In this document: positions 35,310 through 43,882 of the stretch, in pieces
Layout: every line of letters starts with the position of its first letter
How positions within the stretch are numbered: position 1 is the stretch's first letter
Source: Legionella maceachernii
GTDB lineage: Bacteria; Pseudomonadota; Gammaproteobacteria; Legionellales; Legionellaceae
Reading direction: 5' to 3'
Length of the DNA stretch: 64,000 nucleotides
NCBI RefSeq assembly: GCF_900167045.1
Contig: NZ_FUXJ01000013.1
Coordinates: 1-64,000 of the forward strand
The notes under the pieces: generated by a model
Database searches by the model: none
Told to the model about the DNA's origin: nothing
The model's input: only the letters and a program-made list of their open reading frames with translations
Translations under genes and position numbers: made by a program

Positions 35310-35328
35310 TATAAGGTTTCCTTATATT
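35310..35328 (-). promoter_or_regulatory. Perfect hairpin enclosing the LysR ribosome binding site
   Basis: ATATAAGG-TTT-CCTTATAT is a perfect 8-bp inverted repeat ending one base before the LysR start. On the LysR mRNA the AAGG ribosome site is paired within the stem, which could throttle translation. Alternatively, as DNA, it is a palindromic binding site within the divergent LysR/dabB region. Both readings are inference. Confidence 0.6.
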
Positions 35329-35412
35329 TGAAATAATTATTTTTAATTTTACTAATATTAATATCGCTTATATATTAAATCAAGAAAAACATAAATTCTA
35401 ATGGAGTTGCTT

Positions 35413-36930
35413 ATGAACCTATCGCACTGCAATGAACTGTTGTTAATGGCAATAATACTGTTTCTTATTATGAGTACGTTGGTTAATTACGCAGTGAGTG
35501 AAAAAAAATCAACCATAGCGGCGACGTGTTCAACTTTTTTAACTGGGACTAGTTTCATTATTGGGTTATTTGCACTGTTCATCAACCCCAGCTGCAACAC
35601 GACCAATGAATTATTCAGCTTAAGCAATTTAAGCTTTTTAACCGCCACTTTGATTTTATTTGTCAGCTTTATAGTTCATCAATTTTCAAAGCGCTACATG
35701 AGTGGGGACAGAAATTATCGCTTGTATTTTCGCAGGTTGTCCTTAATTACTTTCACGGCCACTACGATGGCCTTTGCTAACCACTTGATCCTTTTCTGGT
35801 TGGCATGGTTCCTTAGCAATATCTTTTTAGTCGTCTTAATGATCCACAAGACCGAGTGGGAAGCAGCAAAGAATTCCGGCATTTTGACAATGAAAACCTT
35901 AATTCCTGGCAGCTTGGCACTTCTTATTTCCTGTTCGCTGCTTTATATGCTAACTGCAAGCTTCTCAATTGAAGTAGTAAATAGCCAACTAGCCCAATAC
36001 GAATCGCCCCTAGTCACTGTGGCGACTTTGCTCATTGTTTTTGCGGCGATTACTCAATCTGCCATTTGGCCATTTCATCGTTGGCTTTTAAGCTCACTGA
36101 ATTCACCAACCCCTGTTTCTGCACTGATGCATGCGGGTCTCGTCAATGGCGGGGGGGTGCTATTAGTCAAGTTTTATCCCCTCTTAATCGGCGATCAAGC
36201 CCTTCTCAATGTAGTGTTCCTATTAGGAGCAACCACTGCACTCTTAGGAAGCCTTTGGAAATTAATTCAGAATAGCGTCAAACGCATGTTGGCTTGCTCC
36301 ACGATGGCTCAGATGGGTTTTATGATGATGCAGTGTGGATTAGGGCTATTTCCGGCAGCAGTGGCGCACTTATGCTGGCATGGGTTATTTAAATCGTACT
36401 TGTTCTTGAGCTCTGGTTCAGTTTTGCACCAACGCCGTATTCAAACTCAATTGCACCCTGTCACAATATCTAGCCTAATTTTTGCAGTGCTGGGGGGGGT
36501 GGCAAGTGCTTTTAGTTTTGCGATGGTCACTGAAAAGTCCATTTTTCCTCTGCAAAGCACAAGCTTTCTTTTAGTTTTCACTTTCATAGCAGGGGCACAA
36601 TTATCTGACACATTAATAAGAGCAAGCCATTTTAGGCTAATGAACCTGCTGGTAATCATGCTCTCTTTGCTGACTGGCTGGTTATATGGAGAGAGTATAC
36701 ATCTGATTGAATTTTTAACAGGTATTCCCATGGCGCAATCCACCTCGCTCAATGGGATGCAGCTGATGGTACTCATCTTGTTTCTAAGTACATGGCTTAT
36801 GTTCAACTTTAGAAGCTATCTACAACTGGAAAGGACAAGACTATGGGCTTTCATTTATACAAGAATGCTCAATGCAAGCCAACCGCATCCTAAAACAATG
36901 ACCACTAACCGTAAAACTTATCAGTACTAA
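35413..36930 (+). CDS. dabB: DabB: membrane subunit of DAB inorganic-carbon uptake system
   Basis: 505 residues. ATG 35413 is preferred because GGAG lies six bases upstream; ATG 35401 is alternative. About 13 helices of the complex I NuoL/proton-translocating type: WPFHRWLLSSLNSPTPVSAL, MHAGLVNGGGVLLVKFYPLL, KRMLACSTMAQMGFMMMQC and HLCWHGLFKSYLFLSSGS carry the conserved Lys and His residues. It is shorter than NuoL and next to dabA, which fixes it as DabB. DabAB couples cation flow to intracellular CO2 hydration and bicarbonate accumulation. First gene of a five-gene operon; dabA follows after 9 bases. Confidence 0.93.
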   Translation: MNLSHCNELLLMAIILFLIMSTLVNYAVSEKKSTIAATCSTFLTGTSFIIGLFALFINPSCNTTNELFSLSNLSFLTATLILFVSFIVHQFSKRYMSGDRNYRLYFRRLSLITFTATTMAFANHLILFWLAWFLSNIFLVVLMIHKTEWEAAKNSGILTMKTLIPGSLALLISCSLLYMLTASFSIEVVNSQLAQYESPLVTVATLLIVFAAITQSAIWPFHRWLLSSLNSPTPVSALMHAGLVNGGGVLLVKFYPLLIGDQALLNVVFLLGATTALLGSLWKLIQNSVKRMLACSTMAQMGFMMMQCGLGLFPAAVAHLCWHGLFKSYLFLSSGSVLHQRRIQTQLHPVTISSLIFAVLGGVASAFSFAMVTEKSIFPLQSTSFLLVFTFIAGAQLSDTLIRASHFRLMNLLVIMLSLLTGWLYGESIHLIEFLTGIPMAQSTSLNGMQLMVLILFLSTWLMFNFRSYLQLERTRLWAFIYTRMLNASQPHPKTMTTNRKTYQY

Positions 36931-36939
36931 GGGGTTAAC

Positions 36940-39168
36940 ATGAAACGTCACCTATCTGATTCAAATGCTCAACACGCGGCAAATAACTTTAATTTTGATC
37001 ATCAACCTAAAAGCATTGCTGCAATGGTTGCCAATGCGGCTAAATTGCTGACGCCGGTATGGCCTCTTGACACATTCATTGCCTGCAATTCCTTGCATGG
37101 GTATGAATCCCTTCATTTTGAAGAGGCTATTTTAGAAAGTCAGTTTAATAAGACCGTGCAAGTGCAGTCCCAATTGGAAGAAGTCAATCGCCAGATGATT
37201 AAATGGTGTAGTGCTTTTTTGGATCCAGAGCAAAGCACTATAGCCATGCCCAATAAAGAAAAAGGGTTTTATGGCGCTTTTATAAGCCTTGCCCCCTTCG
37301 ATCAGTCCTTACATCAGAAAAACAAAGCCAATAAATCTTGGCTTGCAAATTTACCTCATAATGCTGAACAAGCGATTAGTTTTTGTTTCAAAGAGCTTCG
37401 AATACCGTCTCATGAGCAAGAAACGTTTATAGAAAGAACATTAAATTATCTTCCAGGATGGGCTGGGTATATTCACTGGATGAATGAATGGTCTACGCGA
37501 AAATCCCCATTTTCCAATGATTTGGTTGATTTTATCGCCGTAAGATTGGTCATCACATGTCTCCTTTGGCCTGAAGCAGGAAAGGAAAAAAAGAATTATT
37601 CCAAGACATCGCATTCAGATGACTTAATCAAGGAAATGAAAGTGAGGGAGAGATGGTTTCGAAACGATCTTTTAATCAAAATACTCTATGATCTTAAGAA
37701 TCACAAAAAAGACGAAGTACGCTCAGATGCACAATTGATTTTTTGTATTGATGTTCGCTCAGAACCTTTTCGTCGTGCTCTCGAAAAGCAGGGGAATTAC
37801 GAAACATTAGGATTTGCCGGTTTCTTTGGTTTACCGATTAAGAGTTGTGATTACCACACTGGAAAAGTGAAAGAATTATGTCCTGTCTTATTGAAACCGA
37901 AATTTACAATTGATGAGACGCCTATTGTTCCTGATTTAAACCTCGTTGATCGTTATCAACGAGGTAAGAAGATTAAAAACACCTTAACTACTGTGTATAA
38001 CCAACTGAAATATAATTTTTCAACGCCCTTTGCGTTCGCTGAGTTTTTGGGGGCTTGGTGTGGATTAACGATGTTCATGCAATCCTTTTCACCTGTCCAG
38101 TACAAGTCCTTAAGCAATTGGGTAAATGAGCTGCTGACACCTGCTTTAAGGACAAAAACAATCGATCGAGGAATGAGTTTAGAAGATCAATTGAGCCATG
38201 CAGAGACCATACTGCGGCTAATGGGGTTAACAAAAAATTTTGCCAAAGTGGTGCTTTTTTGTGGCCATGGCAGTACGACCCAGAATAATCCCTATGCCTC
38301 AGCTTTGGATTGCGGTGCTTGTGGTGGAAATCATGGAGGCTCGAATGCAAAGCTGCTCGCCACTATACTCAATAAGGAGGAAATACGCGCAGGACTCTCT
38401 GAAAGAGGAATAACCATCCCAGCAGATACAGTGTTTTATGCCGGTCTCCATAATACCACGACGGATGAAATTACTCTTTATGTCGACCAGAAAAAGCCTG
38501 TTCACCAAGCCATTCTGAGAAAGCTTAAGATTGCCTTTGCTGAGGCAAGAAAAAAGACAACTCTTGAACGGAGTGCCAAGTTAATGAAATCGACCTTTAA
38601 AGAAAATGAGGTCATCAGAAGAAGCTCTGACTGGTCTGAAGTAAGACCAGAATGGGGACTTGCTCGAAATGCAGCGTTTATAGTGGGCCCGCGTCGTATA
38701 ACAGAGAATATCGATTTAGAGGGGAGATGTTTTTTGCATTCTTATGATTGGCAGGAAGATTCTCAAGGAAATTGCCTTGAAACGATATTAACTGCGCCGA
38801 TGGTAGTGGCCCAATGGATTAATAACCAATATCTCTTTTCGACTCTGGACAACACTACTTACGGAAGCGGCAGCAAAATTACTCACAATGTCATGGGTAA
38901 AATAGGGGTCATGCAGGGTAACGGGAGTGATTTGATGCATGGTTTACCTCTCCAGTCTGTAAAGAGCGATGATAAGACGAACTACCACGAGCCTTTGAGG
39001 TTATTAACCCTTGTTTATGCCCCGAAGCATCTAGTCACCCAAATCATCGAGAAACACGACATCTTAAAAAAGTTATTTTTTAATCACTGGGTTTCATTGG
39101 TTGTTATCGATCCTACAACTCGTTCAACTTATTACTTTAATGACAAGAATACATGGGAAGCCATTTAA
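36940..39168 (+). CDS. dabA: DabA: zinc subunit of DAB inorganic-carbon uptake system (DUF2309)
   Basis: 742 residues. The beta-carbonic-anhydrase-like zinc site is intact: C269 and D271 in FCIDVRSEP, H443 in FCGHGSTTQNN and C458 in LDCGACGG. The spacing (2 and 15) is that of characterised DabA. Other family marks are TPVWPLDTFIACNSLHGYE near the N-terminus, AGFFGLPI and GLPLQSV near the end. It is peripheral, bound to DabB. The complex converts CO2 to trapped bicarbonate. No ribosome-site anomaly; AAGGGG lies upstream of ATG. The neighbouring genes are a zinc-ribbon protein and purEK. Confidence 0.95.
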   Translation: MKRHLSDSNAQHAANNFNFDHQPKSIAAMVANAAKLLTPVWPLDTFIACNSLHGYESLHFEEAILESQFNKTVQVQSQLEEVNRQMIKWCSAFLDPEQSTIAMPNKEKGFYGAFISLAPFDQSLHQKNKANKSWLANLPHNAEQAISFCFKELRIPSHEQETFIERTLNYLPGWAGYIHWMNEWSTRKSPFSNDLVDFIAVRLVITCLLWPEAGKEKKNYSKTSHSDDLIKEMKVRERWFRNDLLIKILYDLKNHKKDEVRSDAQLIFCIDVRSEPFRRALEKQGNYETLGFAGFFGLPIKSCDYHTGKVKELCPVLLKPKFTIDETPIVPDLNLVDRYQRGKKIKNTLTTVYNQLKYNFSTPFAFAEFLGAWCGLTMFMQSFSPVQYKSLSNWVNELLTPALRTKTIDRGMSLEDQLSHAETILRLMGLTKNFAKVVLFCGHGSTTQNNPYASALDCGACGGNHGGSNAKLLATILNKEEIRAGLSERGITIPADTVFYAGLHNTTTDEITLYVDQKKPVHQAILRKLKIAFAEARKKTTLERSAKLMKSTFKENEVIRRSSDWSEVRPEWGLARNAAFIVGPRRITENIDLEGRCFLHSYDWQEDSQGNCLETILTAPMVVAQWINNQYLFSTLDNTTYGSGSKITHNVMGKIGVMQGNGSDLMHGLPLQSVKSDDKTNYHEPLRLLTLVYAPKHLVTQIIEKHDILKKLFFNHWVSLVVIDPTTRSTYYFNDKNTWEAI

Positions 39169-39184
39169 TAAAAGGATAAGAGAA

Positions 39185-40021
39185 ATGGACAAGTATAAAA
39201 ATAAGCAAGTCTTATTGGCAACAAAACATGCTAAAGAGCAGGTAATCCAACCCGTTTTTAAATCCGTTCTTCATTGCCAAGTTAACACGAAGGATTTTGA
39301 TACGGATAAATATGGCACATTCAGTGGTGAGATTCCAAGACCCCTTGGTCCTTATCAGACCTGCATTTTAAAAGCAAAAGAGGCAGCAGAAAAGTTTGGC
39401 TACGAGTTAAGCATTGCCAGTGAGGGAAGTTATGGACCGCATCCTTTTATTCCTTTTATCCCTGGAGGTCATGAAGTTATGATTTTTTGGGATAAATCGA
39501 AGGATTGGATTATAGCGGAACAATTAATTACGGAAAAAACCAACTACAGCTCGATATACGTGGATTCGACAACCAATATTGAGGGATTTTTAAGACAAAT
39601 GGGTTTCCCAGGCCATGCATTGATTATGCAAACTGCCACTACGAAGGAAATCATTGCTAAGGGCATTAATGACATTCACCTACTTCAATCTTGTTTAAAA
39701 TCGGGTTACAAAGTGGAAGATCGCTTATTGCTTACAACCGATATGCGCGCCATGCTAAATCCCACAAGGATGAAAGTGTTATCCGAATTAGCCATTAAAC
39801 TAGCGAATCGTATCAAAACTAACTGCCCGGGTTGTTGGGCGCCGGGATTTGGTTTTAAAAAAACGCAAGACAATTTATTATGTCAAAGTTGTGACTCGCC
39901 CACTTCCCTCTATAAATTCGAATTATATGGTTGTGTACAATGTTGTTATGAGGAGTCTAAGCCAAGGAAGGATGGTTTAGAGTATGCCAGTCCTGAGTTT
40001 TGTAATTATTGTAATCCCTAA
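39185..40021 (+). CDS. DUF6671-like protein with C-terminal zinc ribbon, in the dab operon
   Basis: 278 residues from ATG 39185 (AAGGATAAGAGAA upstream; the frame opens 28 codons earlier inside dabA). The core has YGTFSGEIPRPLGPYQTCIL, IASEGSYGPHPFIPFIPGGH and GLPGHAL-like (MGFPGHALIM) motifs; I recall this pattern as the DUF6671 family. Three cysteine pairs follow: NCPGCWAPGF, LLCQSCDS and YGCVQCCYEE, with FCNYCNP at the end, enough for one or two zinc sites. It lies 16 bases after dabA and 24 before purE, so it belongs to the operon. Function unknown; an accessory, sensor or enzyme role in carbon or purine supply is inferred from position only. Confidence 0.75.
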   Translation: MDKYKNKQVLLATKHAKEQVIQPVFKSVLHCQVNTKDFDTDKYGTFSGEIPRPLGPYQTCILKAKEAAEKFGYELSIASEGSYGPHPFIPFIPGGHEVMIFWDKSKDWIIAEQLITEKTNYSSIYVDSTTNIEGFLRQMGFPGHALIMQTATTKEIIAKGINDIHLLQSCLKSGYKVEDRLLLTTDMRAMLNPTRMKVLSELAIKLANRIKTNCPGCWAPGFGFKKTQDNLLCQSCDSPTSLYKFELYGCVQCCYEESKPRKDGLEYASPEFCNYCNP

Positions 40022-40045
40022 TCTATCGTAGGGTTTGGAGCAACG

Positions 40046-40552
40046 ATGAGTAAAAAAAGCGCTTTAGTGGGTATTATTATGGGGTCAAAAAGCGATTGGA
40101 GAATATTATCTCATGCAGCTGAGACACTCGAGATCTTAAACATAGAGTATGAAACCAAAATTGTTTCTGCTCATCGCACGCCAGATCGATTGATAGAGTA
40201 TGCAAATAATGCGGAGTCATCAGGCTTGGAAATTATTATTGCAGGTGCTGGTGGTGCCGCACATCTCCCTGGCATGATTGCTTCAAAAACGATACTTCCT
40301 GTACTGGGTGTGCCTGTTCCGCTAGAATTATTAAACGGATTAGATTCGCTATTGTCTATAGTCCAAATGCCATCGGGTATACCCGTAGGGACTTTGGCCA
40401 TTGGAAAAGCGGGGGCTGTTAATGCCGCATTATTAGCCGCTGCAATGCTCGCGAATAAGTACCCAGATATTAAGATCAAGTTAAAATCTTACCGTGAAGA
40501 GCAAACACGTAAAGTACTTGAAGCCGATACACCCCAATTAGGAACAAGTTAA
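40046..40552 (+). CDS. purE: N5-carboxyaminoimidazole ribonucleotide mutase PurE
   Basis: 168 residues, class I PurE. Motifs: [27 protein letters not shown] with the catalytic His, [17 protein letters not shown], and [20 protein letters not shown]. It converts N5-CAIR to CAIR in purine synthesis, octameric and cytosolic. GGAG seven bases before ATG. purK starts one base after its stop. Finding purEK behind dabAB rather than alone is unusual. Confidence 0.96.
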   Translation: MSKKSALVGIIMGSKSDWRILSHAAETLEILNIEYETKIVSAHRTPDRLIEYANNAESSGLEIIIAGAGGAAHLPGMIASKTILPVLGVPVPLELLNGLDSLLSIVQMPSGIPVGTLAIGKAGAVNAALLAAAMLANKYPDIKIKLKSYREEQTRKVLEADTPQLGTS

Positions 40553-40553
40553 G

Positions 40554-41651
40554 ATGAAAATAGGTATTTTAGGTGGTGGGCAATTAGCAAGAATGCTGTC
40601 CATGAGCGCCCATACTTTAGGAATTAAAACCCTTTGCCTCGATCCTAACCAAGAGGCTTGCGCAGAAAACGTAACTTTAGTGTTAAGGGGGGAGTATTCT
40701 GACAAAAATGTTTTGAAGCAATTTTTAGAGAGTGTGGATTGTGTGACGCTTGAAACGGAAAACATACCGCTGGATGCAGTAGAGTTTATCAATAGCATCA
40801 AACCTGTCTATCCTTCTATTCATGCGTTAAAAATTTCACAAGATCGCTATCTTGAAAAATCCTTTCTTAAATCCCTCGGTATCGCAACTGCTGAATTTAC
40901 CGAAATAAATACAATGAAACAGCTTGAGGCTGCGATTGCGGAGATTGGGTTACCGGCCATATTAAAGACGAGACGTATGGGATATGATGGAAAAGGCCAA
41001 TTCCTTATTCGACATCATTCTGAATTGCCGCTAGCTTGGCAAGAATTACAACAGCAACCTTTGATTTTGGAAAAATTTATTCCTTTTCACTATGAAGTGT
41101 CGCTTATCGCCGTACGCAATAAAAAATCGAATATCGAATATTATCCTTTAATCCGCAATCATCATAAAAATGGCATTTTGCGATGGTCTGAGGCGCCATT
41201 TAAAAATGAAATTCTTGAAGAGGAATGTAGAAGAATTACAAAGACTATTTTAGATGAATTAAATTACGTGGGGGTTATCACTGTAGAGTTTTTTTATGAT
41301 GGGCATAAGCTAATGGTGAATGAAATTGCCCCGCGAGTGCATAATTCCGGACATTTAACGATTGAAGGTGCGGCGACAAGTCAATTCGAAAACCATTTAC
41401 GTGCTATTTTTGATCTTCCTTTAGGAAGTACTTCCTTTTTAGGAAATTGCTTCTTACTTAATTTTATAGGGGAAATGTTGCCCATCCAAAACTGCTTGAA
41501 GTACGCCGGGCTTCACTACCATGATTATGAAAAAGCACCACGTCTTAATCGGAAAGTAGGCCATGCAACGCTAGTCAGTTGGCAAACCTCCCGTTATGAC
41601 AAGACGAAACAAGAACTAAAATCCTTTTTAGGAATCTCTGAAGATGGATAA
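40554..41651 (+). CDS. purK: N5-carboxyaminoimidazole ribonucleotide synthase PurK
   Basis: 365 residues, ATP-grasp fold: MKIGILGGGQLARMLSMSAH, the LKTRRMGYDGKGQFLI loop, ILEKFIPFHYEVSLIAVR, the metal-binding VEFFYDGHKLMVNEIAPRVH and HNSGHLTIEGAATSQFENH. It carboxylates AIR with bicarbonate and ATP, so it directly consumes the product of DabAB. Last gene of the operon; no clear hairpin terminator follows. Confidence 0.96.
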   Translation: MKIGILGGGQLARMLSMSAHTLGIKTLCLDPNQEACAENVTLVLRGEYSDKNVLKQFLESVDCVTLETENIPLDAVEFINSIKPVYPSIHALKISQDRYLEKSFLKSLGIATAEFTEINTMKQLEAAIAEIGLPAILKTRRMGYDGKGQFLIRHHSELPLAWQELQQQPLILEKFIPFHYEVSLIAVRNKKSNIEYYPLIRNHHKNGILRWSEAPFKNEILEEECRRITKTILDELNYVGVITVEFFYDGHKLMVNEIAPRVHNSGHLTIEGAATSQFENHLRAIFDLPLGSTSFLGNCFLLNFIGEMLPIQNCLKYAGLHYHDYEKAPRLNRKVGHATLVSWQTSRYDKTKQELKSFLGISEDG

Positions 41652-41839
41652 GAAAAAATGCTAAAGTTAAATAAGCAATCGGCAATGTATAATCAAGCTT
41701 ATGACAAATAATTATAAAGGCGAAAAAATGCTCATTTATTTGGCATAAACCAAACCATTTTTCAAAAATTCAATAAAAATAAAAATCAAATACAAACGAA
41801 TTTCGCTAAATAATTTTATTAATTTTTAAGATTAATTAA

Positions 41840-42046
41840 TCAATAAGGGTTTATTTTTGAGTCAATTATTCCTTCTCTATGGCCGTGTATGAATACGGTT
41901 GCATACTCCTTTTTACACATTTTTGTTGCGGCGATTATTGCTTCATCCTTTGTTGCAAAATGCTTAATTGGTAGAAGAAAATTTGATTGCTTAATATCCC
42001 ATCCGCCTCTCGATCTTGGAACAATATGATAAGATATTTTAGGCAT
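41840..42046 (-). CDS. DUF2188-like small protein
   Basis: 68 residues: YHIVPRSRGGWDIKQSNFLL, HFATKDEAIIAATKMCKKEY and TVFIHGHREGIIDSKI. The V-P-x3-GGW opening and the closing IHGxxGxI match the DUF2188 family, a small single-domain fold of unknown function. AAGGAGG is present seven bases upstream. It is a single gene between purK and the Nramp-like gene, oppositely oriented; the 190- to 280-base flanks show no other gene. Confidence 0.85.
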   Translation of the reverse strand: MPKISYHIVPRSRGGWDIKQSNFLLPIKHFATKDEAIIAATKMCKKEYATVFIHGHREGIIDSKINPY

Positions 42047-42358
42047 GGCATCCTCCTTGACTTGCTCTATTTAATCTTAATTATTTTAACTTTTAAAAAT
42101 TTTTATCATTTTTACTCACGTTTTATATTAAATTATAGGTAATTATTTTATGTAAGTAGAATATGAGGCTCAATTGATCCAACATGAATTCTTTCATGGT
42201 TGTGCTAAAGAAGTTGCTTATTTAGTCTATACTCATGCCTATGTTTACTCGGCAAATTCAATGTTATGCTACAAGGAATAAATCTCTTCTCGGAGTATAA
42301 ATTGAGTAATAAAAATATCAATTAATTGAAATCCATCTCATTTATGCGAGGGTATACC

Positions 42359-43615
42359 TTGAAAAGAAAAATTAACACGTTACCCATAAAAAAATTTTTT
42401 AAGAATTTAGGCCCAGGATTAATAACCGGTGCTAGCGATGATGATCCTTCTGGAATTGCAACTTATTCTCAAGCGGGCGCGCAATTTGGATTAGCCACAT
42501 TATGGACTGCGCTCATTACTTTTCCTCTTATGTTTGCTATTCAGGAAATGTGTGCGCGGATTGGGCTTGTGACCGCTAATGGTTTAGTAGCAAATATTAA
42601 AAAACATTATTCAAAATCGATACTGATTCTAGTGGTTTTGTTAATGGGCCCAGCGCTGATTATTAATATCGGCGCTAATATAGCGAGTATGGGTGCAGTA
42701 ATTCATCTTTTATTGCCCACAATTCCAGCAATAGCTGCCTCCATTTTTTTCAGTTTTCTTTTAATCGTCTCGATGATTGCTTTATCTTACAAGAAAATTG
42801 TTTCAATCTTAAAATACTTATGCTTAAGTTTATTTTTGTACATCATTATTCCATTTATTACGAAGCAAGATTTTAGCGAAATTATAAAAAATACATTTAT
42901 TCCCCACATCAAATTTGATAAAGATTTTCTCAGTATATTAGTAGCCATTTTGGGAACAACTATTTCTCCATATCTTTTCTTTTGGCAAACTACAATGTCG
43001 GCAGAGCGTAATAATTTCGAAAAGATTAGGTTAAGAAAAGAGGAATTTCATAACCTTAGAAAAGATGTTGGAATAGGCATGTTAATTTCAAATATCGTGA
43101 TGTATTTTATTATATTAACCACGGGAACCGTTTTATTTAATCATGGTATTTCTATATCGACTGTCGAGGATGCAGCTAAAGCTTTAGAGCCTTTAGCTGG
43201 AAAATTATCGTATTTATTATTTTCATTAGGGATCATTGGAACGGGTTTTTTGTCTATACCTGTATTAAGTGGTTGCTTATCTTATACCGTATGCACTACT
43301 TTTGGGCTAAATGAGGGGCTTGATAAAAAATTTAAAAAAGCAAAAGTGTTTTATTTGCTCATTATATTTTCTATTTTAATTGGGTTGGGACTAAATTATT
43401 TTGATGTAAATCCTATAAAGGCTCTCATTTTCTCGGCAATTTTATATGGATTGGTTTCTCCTCCATTATTATTAATAATTCTGCTAATCGGGAATAATAA
43501 AACAATTATGGGGAATAAAAAGAATGGAAAATTATCAAATTATTTAGGGATACTTACTTTTGTATTGATGAGTTTATCAGGAGTATTGCTTGTATGCTTT
43601 TGGTTAAATGGCTAA
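42359..43615 (+). CDS. Divergent Nramp-family metal transporter
   Basis: About 418 residues from TTG 42359, which has GAGGG six bases upstream; ATG 42344 and TTG 42326 lie in the same frame with weaker sites. Eleven membrane helices. Helix 1 reads GPGLITGASDDDPSGIATYSQ where canonical Nramp has DPGN, and helix 6 reads GTTISPYLFFWQT where MPH is usual. The fold is Nramp, but the manganese site is altered; this subgroup is widespread and its ion is uncertain (Mg, Mn or another). No metal-regulator box recognised upstream. Confidence 0.85.
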   Translation: MKRKINTLPIKKFFKNLGPGLITGASDDDPSGIATYSQAGAQFGLATLWTALITFPLMFAIQEMCARIGLVTANGLVANIKKHYSKSILILVVLLMGPALIINIGANIASMGAVIHLLLPTIPAIAASIFFSFLLIVSMIALSYKKIVSILKYLCLSLFLYIIIPFITKQDFSEIIKNTFIPHIKFDKDFLSILVAILGTTISPYLFFWQTTMSAERNNFEKIRLRKEEFHNLRKDVGIGMLISNIVMYFIILTTGTVLFNHGISISTVEDAAKALEPLAGKLSYLLFSLGIIGTGFLSIPVLSGCLSYTVCTTFGLNEGLDKKFKKAKVFYLLIIFSILIGLGLNYFDVNPIKALIFSAILYGLVSPPLLLIILLIGNNKTIMGNKKNGKLSNYLGILTFVLMSLSGVLLVCFWLNG

Positions 43616-43882
43616 TTCACTTAGCCAATTAATATTCTTTTTATTTTTAAATGTCCTTAAACCCGTGCATTTCTCTTTGGTTTTAATTTTAAGAGAAATT
43701 TCACTACTATTTTTAAATTTCTATTTCGGATGCACCGAGACCCTAAGTTTTTGTAGAAATGTCCCCGCTAATCCCACATTAAAGAATTAGCCAAATTCCA
43801 AAATTTCCTTGAACCTTAATTTTTGCTTAACTTTATTATTTCAAAATAAGCCTAACGTTTATATATTAAATTTCCAATAAAA

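Noticed and set aside
39101-39184. 28-codon extension of the DUF6671-like protein into dabA
   Set aside because: It translates the end of dabA in another frame; the ATG at 39185 has its own ribosome site.
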